From Flammula alnicola (lineage: Eukaryota > Basidiomycota > Agaricomycetes > Agaricales > Strophariaceae): DNA of 64,000 nt. This document shows positions 57,815-64,000 of the stretch, piece after piece. Position numbers and translations under genes: made by a program. Within the stretch, counting starts at the first letter, position 1. The number at the start of each line of letters is the position of its first letter. The notes below the pieces were generated by a model. The model saw only the letters and a list, made by a program, of their open reading frames with translations. It did no database searches and had not been told where the DNA came from. The DNA is taken from assembly GCA_015499995.1 (NCBI GenBank), contig JADNRV010000021.1:398300-462299 (forward strand), read 5' to 3'.

Positions 57815-58675
57815 TTAAGAATCTCCCGATCGTGAGCGGGCATCCACTTTATAGCAGCGCATGTTGGGATATCGCAGAATAAGTCCCTTACTAGTCATTT
57901 GAGCGTGGATTTCTTCGAACTAATGGGCGACGAGAAGGCATGAATAAAAGCATCCGCCGGACAAGCTAAAAATAAATACGCACTCGGGTGCCTTCAGGCA
58001 ATGGCAAGGTCCGATGGTACATCTTCCTGAAATGTTCGCGCAGGACGACTCCGTCTTCTTCTTCCCATTCCGTGATTTCGCCGATCTCCCACGTGAGGAC
58101 GAGTTTGTTGCGCTGAAAACTGATGTGTATGTCTTGTTTGTCGACCTCGGGTATCTCAAATGTGGCGACTATTGCACGGCCATCTGTAGACTCCCTGAAA
58201 TTGGATCTGCAAGAGGTTCAACCTTCAGTTCTCGATGCTGCGAGCGGCGAAGGCAAATATAGACCTACACCGACTTCTGTCTCTTCACTGACTTGGGCCC
58301 TGATGCGGGAGGAGGTGACTCTATGACAGGTATGTTGTGCAGTGGTACTTGCTTTGCGCCGAGCATTTCTTGAGCGACTTCCTCCAGAGATTGTACCTTG
58401 GGTCGTTCTTTCGCCATCTTTCTCTCCTTCTCCAAGCGAATGGTATCCCATATTACATTAAGCGATTGAGCATCCGCTGGTGGCTCTACGTCATCGATAG
58501 ACGATCCGGCGACATTTGGATGGGTGTAGAGCGCTCGTGCCGTCCCTCGATGCCTGTGCGCGTCAAACTCCGTCGATGCATCGTCGTTCGAGGGGTAATC
58601 GATACCAGTAACAGCAGGAGTGACGGGCGACTGGACGATCTTGTCATCTTTGCGGTTGGCGCCGTAGGTAGGCAT
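57815..58675 (-). CDS. HSP20-like chaperone with long N-terminal extension
   Basis: A three-part gene. The N-terminal exon from 58675 (MPTYGANRKDDKIVQSPVTP) has VTGIDYPSNDD, HRHRGTARALYTHPN and LEEVAQEML and ends in a basic KSVKRQKS region. After introns the alpha-crystallin domain follows: FRESTDGRAIVATFEIPEVD, then IHISFQRNKLVLTWEIGEI, REHFRKMYHRTLPLPEGTR. A last exon (about 57815-57918) gives FEEIHAQMTSKGLILRYPN and a tail ending DARSRSGDS. The opening strand and the final LILRYPN edge match small heat-shock domains, which hold unfolded clients. The long extension is shared by basidiomycete homologues as I recall, so it is unlikely to be a chimera. The exact acceptor before FREST is uncertain. 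No frame problems. Confidence 0.75.
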
Positions 58676-60017
58676 AAACGATTAGGAGAAGGTGAGGAAA
58701 GAAGATGTAAACAGGGGCAAGAGGAGGGTGGCAAACGAGAGGCGTGAACGATAAAAAGGCGGAGGGACAATCTAGCATATTAACCGGGGTTTTAAAGAAC
58801 TAAGGGCCTGTTGCATAGTCGCATGCCGTGTGTCACTCACGAGGTAGGGGTCTTCGGGATGGCTGAGGGCGACACTGCACGGCGATAGCGGAAAGCAATT
58901 ATAATGCTCGTGGTGTTCTCCCGCGAATGTAAAAGGCCGTAAAAGTTTCAATGGAAGGATCTTGAACTAAGAAAATCGCTACGCATCGCGATAATCTATA
59001 AAGAAAAATTTAGGTGAATATCCAGAATGGAAAGAAATACACTGAAGAAATCGGATGAACGCGCTGGCCTCGCTGTTAACATGAGGCTACTCCCTGTCAT
59101 GACATCGACGAATCTCGCACAGGAGTAACAAAATCAGTCCCCATTAGGGTCTGATCCGGACCGGCATCTTCCCATCGGCATCTTGCGGCCAATTTTTTGG
59201 GTTGAGCTCTCCCCACTCTTTCTTTCTTTCTTCGAATTCTGGTAATGCTTCATGTTCTTCGCCCTCATACTACTGTGAGTTTCCTGCTCTTTTTTATTGT
59301 TCGATATGATGGGCCTTGTGCCATCAGTCAATAGCATGTTAGACTACCAAGCGCCCTAGTGGAGCTGCGGATACTTACCTCGACTCCTGATCCATTAATG
59401 CCAATACTCCTTGTTCGCATGCTGATTCCTTCTATTCAGATCATTGTCGATATCGAACACATGCTGGGCACTCTTTGAACATGCTATCTTGGGTCATGTT
59501 CGAGGTCCTGGATAATCTGCACGATCAGTCTTTCATATCTCTGCAAAAATTTGTGACAGGTGGGTCATATCAAGGCCGTCAGCGGCATACCTGTCTCTGT
59601 TCCTGTAGTTCATGCCAATATCAATCCACTTTGCACATCGAGCAATGCCTTGAGACGCGTGTCAGTGATGCACCCTAATACTCCCTCGTCTCACACGCGT
59701 AATAGAGAGGATTCCATCGAAGGAACAAATTTGAGGACCCCATGAGTCACCACGTTAACGGGCCGAAAGCCTGAAGAAAGTCAAAGATCACGGCAAAGTC
59801 GAACAATTGGGCTTTTCAGGTTTATCGGGGGTTCGTGCTCTTTTATGCCTCCTAGGTTTCTTTTGACTTGATCTCGGGCTCGAGCAAAGGAGTGTTGGGC
59901 AGATTTTATTCGGGATTGTGATTGAAATGAATGGTAATCTATAGATGACAATATTCCTGCAACACTTGGTCAACAAAGTTCACTAGGAGAGCGACATGAC
60001 TTGGTGCCAACATACTA
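58676..60017. other. Intergenic region, mostly featureless
   Basis: About 1.3 kb between the HSP20-like start and the helicase stop. A frame at 59475-59745 (plus) includes GHIKAVSGIPVSVPVVHANI, which reads like an exon, but no start, partner exon or family was found. Probably contains the chaperone promoter and the helicase 3' untranslated region. Confidence 0.4.
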
Positions 60018-63000
60018 TCACACAGGGTGCTTGAATTTCTTGTTTGAATATCCAGTAGTGCTTCGGCCCATGCCCAATCGCCGCTTTATGCCAGCCGTTG
60101 GAGCAACTGGTTGAACTCTAGCCTGTGAGATGTCCGCGGCTTCTGTCCGCGGAAGAGAACTCGTTGCACTCGGAAGGTCAGGGACGACGCAAGGGCTCAG
60201 GCTATGTGATACAGGCCGTGACGATAACGTTGTTGACAGACCACCCTCGACGGAAGCCATGTCGTAATCCATAGAAGAAAAATTTCTGTCTTGCAGAGCC
60301 CGAGTTTTGCGCGATGAACACGCAGACGTTGGTTTGGGACTACACTCGCCGGGCGGTCGGGTCGAACCGTACGTGGAACCCATTAATGGTGGTTCAGATA
60401 CCTGGGCCTTGCTTGCCGATTTCTTGGAAACGTGCACAGAAATGGTGGGACTATATCCACTTGGCCTTCGGGGAGAAAGACCTATTGCCGGCCGTGGGTG
60501 GTTAGAATTACGTCCACTTGGAGCGGAAGAATGTACGGATTGTTTTGCGTGATTTATCGAAGACCCTGATGCATGAGACGAGGACGGAGGTGTTGAATCG
60601 AGCGCGATGGGGTGAAGAGGGTCTGCGGAATTGGAACGAGGCGTTCTGGAGAAATAGGCCTCATTCAAGGCTGGCAACGAGGAAGGCTTGTGATGGGTGG
60701 AACCCAGCCATTTTTGATCAAGGGTTTGACGCGAGGCTTGTTGCCCTACTGATTGCCTGGACCCTCGCCTCGAAGATTCCGCAATTTGTGGAGCAAGATT
60801 ATCCTCGGCATCACCTTTCATGTGGGATGAATATGAGTTCGTTCCCGACTCAATCGAACGTGTCGTTAAGGACGCAGGGACAAAAGAGGCAGTGAAAGAT
60901 TTAGGTTTCGCAGAGAGCGGTGAAGGTTTACTGAACGCAGTCTTCTTGTAATCTCTCATGAATGATGCAGAGATTGACGCAAGGGCCTCAGGTGACGCAT
61001 ACACGGGAGGTAGCTTGACTGACACGGCATTTTTAATTTCGTATTCAAGACTAAAAGATAAGCAGAGAATCACCTTTATCCTCTACTAATGATTTGACAC
61101 CTGTTAATGAAACGGAGTAGAGGCACCCATCCGGACCCTGAAACGTTGGCTTTACCCAGTCAGTCAACTCTCTGCAATATTCCCGATGTCAGAGAGCGTG
61201 AAGGAAAGAAAAGAAAGATTTACAATTCAGCGAGCCGTCGCTTTACTTCTGCTTCGTCAGGAAGTGGTCTGCCTAATACTTTAGATATCACCGCGCAGTC
61301 TTGCGGTAAAAATCTAGGTACATCGTAACTGAAGAATCCCTAGCAGACGAGTGAGCGACCAGATTGCATTGATCGACAGAATAGCATACTTCATTTTTTG
61401 TGCGGACAACAGATACAAAGTCGGAAAGTTTCTTATCCTTCGTTCTGCCTGCAACCTGTCGTTTAATGGAGTGCAAAATGTAAAGCAGGCTCTGAGCCCG
61501 TGTGCAGGCAACATAAAGCAGACGTCTAATAATGGTATAAGTAGTAAAACCTCGTAAGCTTAGTTGCGATAAATACCTTTCTTCCTCGACATCTTCCGTG
61601 CGGTAAAATGGGAAAGTATCCGTATCAACTGAAATGATTCAACAAGGAATCGAAAATACGAATCATTTAAAGTCACACCTGATGGAATCATGACGACCGG
61701 CCATTCCAAGCCCTTTGCTGCATGACACGTCGAAAGAGTCACTTTCTGCCCAGGGGTAAGCAAGAGATTCGCAAGTGAGACGGAAGACATGCGTTACTGA
61801 CATCTTTACTCTCCTCTTCAGATTTGTTGTCTCCTTCTGAGGACAGCATCGACGCTTGCAAAAATTGCCGCAGGACAGAGCTTCTGCTCCATAAAAAGGT
61901 TAGATCATTTCTATATGCGAGAAAAATAGCTTACTGCTCAGCTGGACGTCCGTCTGCTTGAGGCTGGTCGCCAGGAAGTACCGGAGCAGATTCCGTACTT
62001 TTCGCTTGTACTTCAGTTTCCACCTCGCTCGCGAATGTGATCAGCTCCTTCACGTTCTCCACCTGCTCTCCCAGTCTTGTTGCGTCTTCCGCAGATGGTC
62101 TTCGTAGTTTAGCAAGGCGACAAGTTTACGAATCATCTCGGAAGGAGTCGTGTTCTGGTTGTCATAGGTAAGCAAAGAAGCATCGAGGGCTGAAACAGAA
62201 GGAATGCCACCTCTTCGTCGAGTTTTCTCAATATCCGGATAGTCTTCACAAAAGACGCTGTTTTGCGTTTGATTGAAGGTTTTAAATGTCTGGAATCTTG
62301 TTATCGTGGATTCTTTCAACCAGTTCCAACTGAGATATTTTGAGTTTTTCGGCTTGTGATGCGATTTCTGCGAGTGTCTGCATATCTATCTTAAAGGCTT
62401 GCCCGAGAAAAAATTCATGATCTCGGTGCTCACCTTATCACCTGTTCCGCGAGATGGTACTTTAACCGCGCGGACGAAAGCAGGATTGAAGTTTGGGTTG
62501 TCTGCGAGTTGCAGATACGACAAAATATCTTTGACCTATTTTTTGCATCAAGAGGAATCTTAATGCGCGATGGATAGAGTAACACACCTCCATTCGCTCA
62601 AAAAAATTTGTGACCCCCGAGAATTCTACATGGAATGCCCACCTTCTGAAGCGCACTTTCAATTGGTCGTGAAAGAGCGTTGAATCGGACTTTTTGAGGA
62701 TCTATGTTCAGCGTCTGATTCATCGCTGTTGCGCATAGCATGACTTACGAAGAATCACAAAATCTCCCCATCGCAAAACTCCTCCCATGTTTGCAACGCA
62801 TCGCTTGATCTCAGATGCAATGAAATCTGCCTCCTCCTTCTCGGACGAGGAGGCGCTCAGAACAGGTGTTGCTCCAAGTGGATGGGATGTATGCAATGAT
62901 TTAGGAATTCGCGATTTATCTTGAAAGTACTTTAGAACGCGAAGGTATAAGTACAGTGGCACAGACCTTCCGCAACAATAGCTAGACACGATCGCAAAAT

Positions 63001-64000
63001 TGCTGCTGTCGAACGGTAGTTTTGCTCCAGAAATATTTGCTGCGTGTTCGGAAAATCTTCTCTCATTCTGGAAAGATTTACAACTTCTGCAGAACGCCAG
63101 CCATAAACTAAGATGGGCGCAATAAGCGAAAGCGGATTCTACAAAAAAAATGGACATACTGGATTGATCGGGATCACCAACAATAGTTAGACATCGCCTT
63201 ATTGCTATAGCTTTCATGAGCTCGTATTGCATCGTATTAGTATCTTGGCTAAATGGTCGATATCAGTATCGCAGTGTCAAGATCGGGGGAATAACCTACA
63301 ATTCGTCCACCAATATATGCCGACACCATAGGACGGATTCTTCGTGATTAGTAAATAGTTCCACACCGTAGATTAGTAGATCATCGAAATCTAGAGCATT
63401 GTTATCCTTGAGTACTTGCTCGTAACCGATGTAAACTTCAGCCAGTATACGTCGAACGCTTTTTTTCTCTTCCGAAGCTAATGTGGAGGGCGTCTCTTTT
63501 TGAGGCGTTTCAGAGACTTTTCTTCTGCTCAGTTTCCTCGAAGAATGTGGTGGCATATTGGCCTTTTGCTTTAGCCTTGGAGATGACCGATGCAGCAGAC
63601 CCTTCTGTAAGGGTAATATCATTTTCAACCATATAATCTTTGTATGGCTTCAGGAGTGCCGCAATGAGTTTTTTACTGGTTGGTAAGGACAGCAGTTAAA
63701 TAATTTACGATAGCGAAAATGAGTTTGATACGAACCTTTCATCAGCATCGCATATTGTAAAGTTTGCTTCGAGTTTGACTGCGTGAGGGTGCATTCGGAG
63801 ATATCTAGCACACAGAGAATGAAATGTTCCCATTTGCAGGGCGGTCGTCTTCGCTTGGCCAATGAGTTTTATGAGTCGGTCGCGCATCTCATTGGCGGCT
63901 TTGTTAGTGAATGTAACGGCGCATATAGACGAGGGTTTCAGTTGTGCGTTAAGATAGTTGTGCGATTCGAGATGTAAGAACCTAAAGAATCCATAAGAAA
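60018..64000 (-). CDS. UvrD/SRS2-type 3'-5' DNA helicase (5' end outside window)
   Basis: An SF1A helicase of the UvrD/Rep/Srs2 type, which unwinds DNA and can strip Rad51 or resolve replication intermediates. The window holds the gene from motif Ia (TFTNKAANEM, about 63885-63920) to the stop; Walker A lies beyond 64000. Seen in order: GTFHSLCARYLR, the Walker B region HILVDEFQDTN, GDPDQSIYGWRSAEV, FLEQNYRST, RWGDFVILLRFN, LSTCHAAKGLEWPVV (motif V) and RRLLYVACTRAQ (motif VI). A long Ser/Pro-rich tail (60018-61073) ends KRRLGMGRSTTGYSNKKFKH. Introns are numerous. The frame breaks at three places: 62059-62060, 62284-62286 and 63518-63521. Each is repaired by one base in a short run. The family call is firm. 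SRS2 as opposed to another UvrD paralogue is inferred. Confidence 0.85.

Noticed and set aside
59330..59430. Possible tRNA gene
   Set aside because: Some stem-like bases, but no T-arm GTTCGAATC-type box or cloverleaf could be drawn.

Overview
This window is nuclear DNA of a filamentous basidiomycete, most likely an Agaricomycete. The genes are cut by many short GT-AG introns of about 50-70 bp. The gene set is typically fungal: RPT6, BUD13, MED19, ASA1, a UvrD/SRS2-type helicase, a GH5 endoglucanase with a fungal cellulose-binding module, an adenylate-forming reductase and an HSP20-like protein with a long N-terminal extension. About 20 protein genes can be supported. I recognised no rRNA, tRNA or CRISPR array.

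Layout. (1) 0.3-11.4 kb looks metabolic: an alpha/beta hydrolase and a large A-T-R adenylate-forming reductase lie in tandem on the minus strand, followed by two tandem NmrA-like NAD(P)-binding proteins on the plus strand. A 1.2-kb MULE-like non-autonomous transposon lies between them. (2) 13-25 kb is mostly housekeeping: signal peptidase subunit SPC3, BUD13, proteasome ATPase RPT6, an F-box protein, an NDFIP/BSD2-type NEDD4 adaptor and the ASTRA WD40 protein ASA1. A hAT-like element carrying part of a PHD-finger gene and a pogo-type MITE lie in the gaps. (3) 25-39.7 kb holds an MFS transporter, an I-BAR/IVY1-like protein, methionyl-tRNA synthetase with a C-terminal WHEP-like region, an OPT oligopeptide transporter divergent from it, and a SARAF homologue. 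A Tc1/mariner-type MITE lies at 32 kb. (4) 40.6-50.5 kb holds the secreted GH5 cellulase, MED19 and a second MFS transporter related to the first. (5) 51.7-54.7 kb is repeat-rich: a perfect 96-bp repeat pair, a perfect 160-bp repeat pair 2.7 kb apart, and a minisatellite with a period of about 54-57 bp. (6) 55.1-64 kb holds an uncharacterised disordered basic protein, the HSP20-like chaperone and a UvrD/SRS2-type helicase whose 5' end runs off the window.

Two patterns stand out. Four elements show clean ends: terminal inverted repeats plus target duplications of 10 bp, 8 bp, TA and TA. In addition, eight coding disruptions in five otherwise well-formed genes are each repaired by adding or removing one base in a homopolymer run. 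This suggests homopolymer-length errors in the sequence more than real pseudogenes, and any protein set called from this window should be read with that in mind.

Exon joins were inferred by eye from reading frame, GT-AG sites and family resemblance. Inner splice sites and some termini are provisional.
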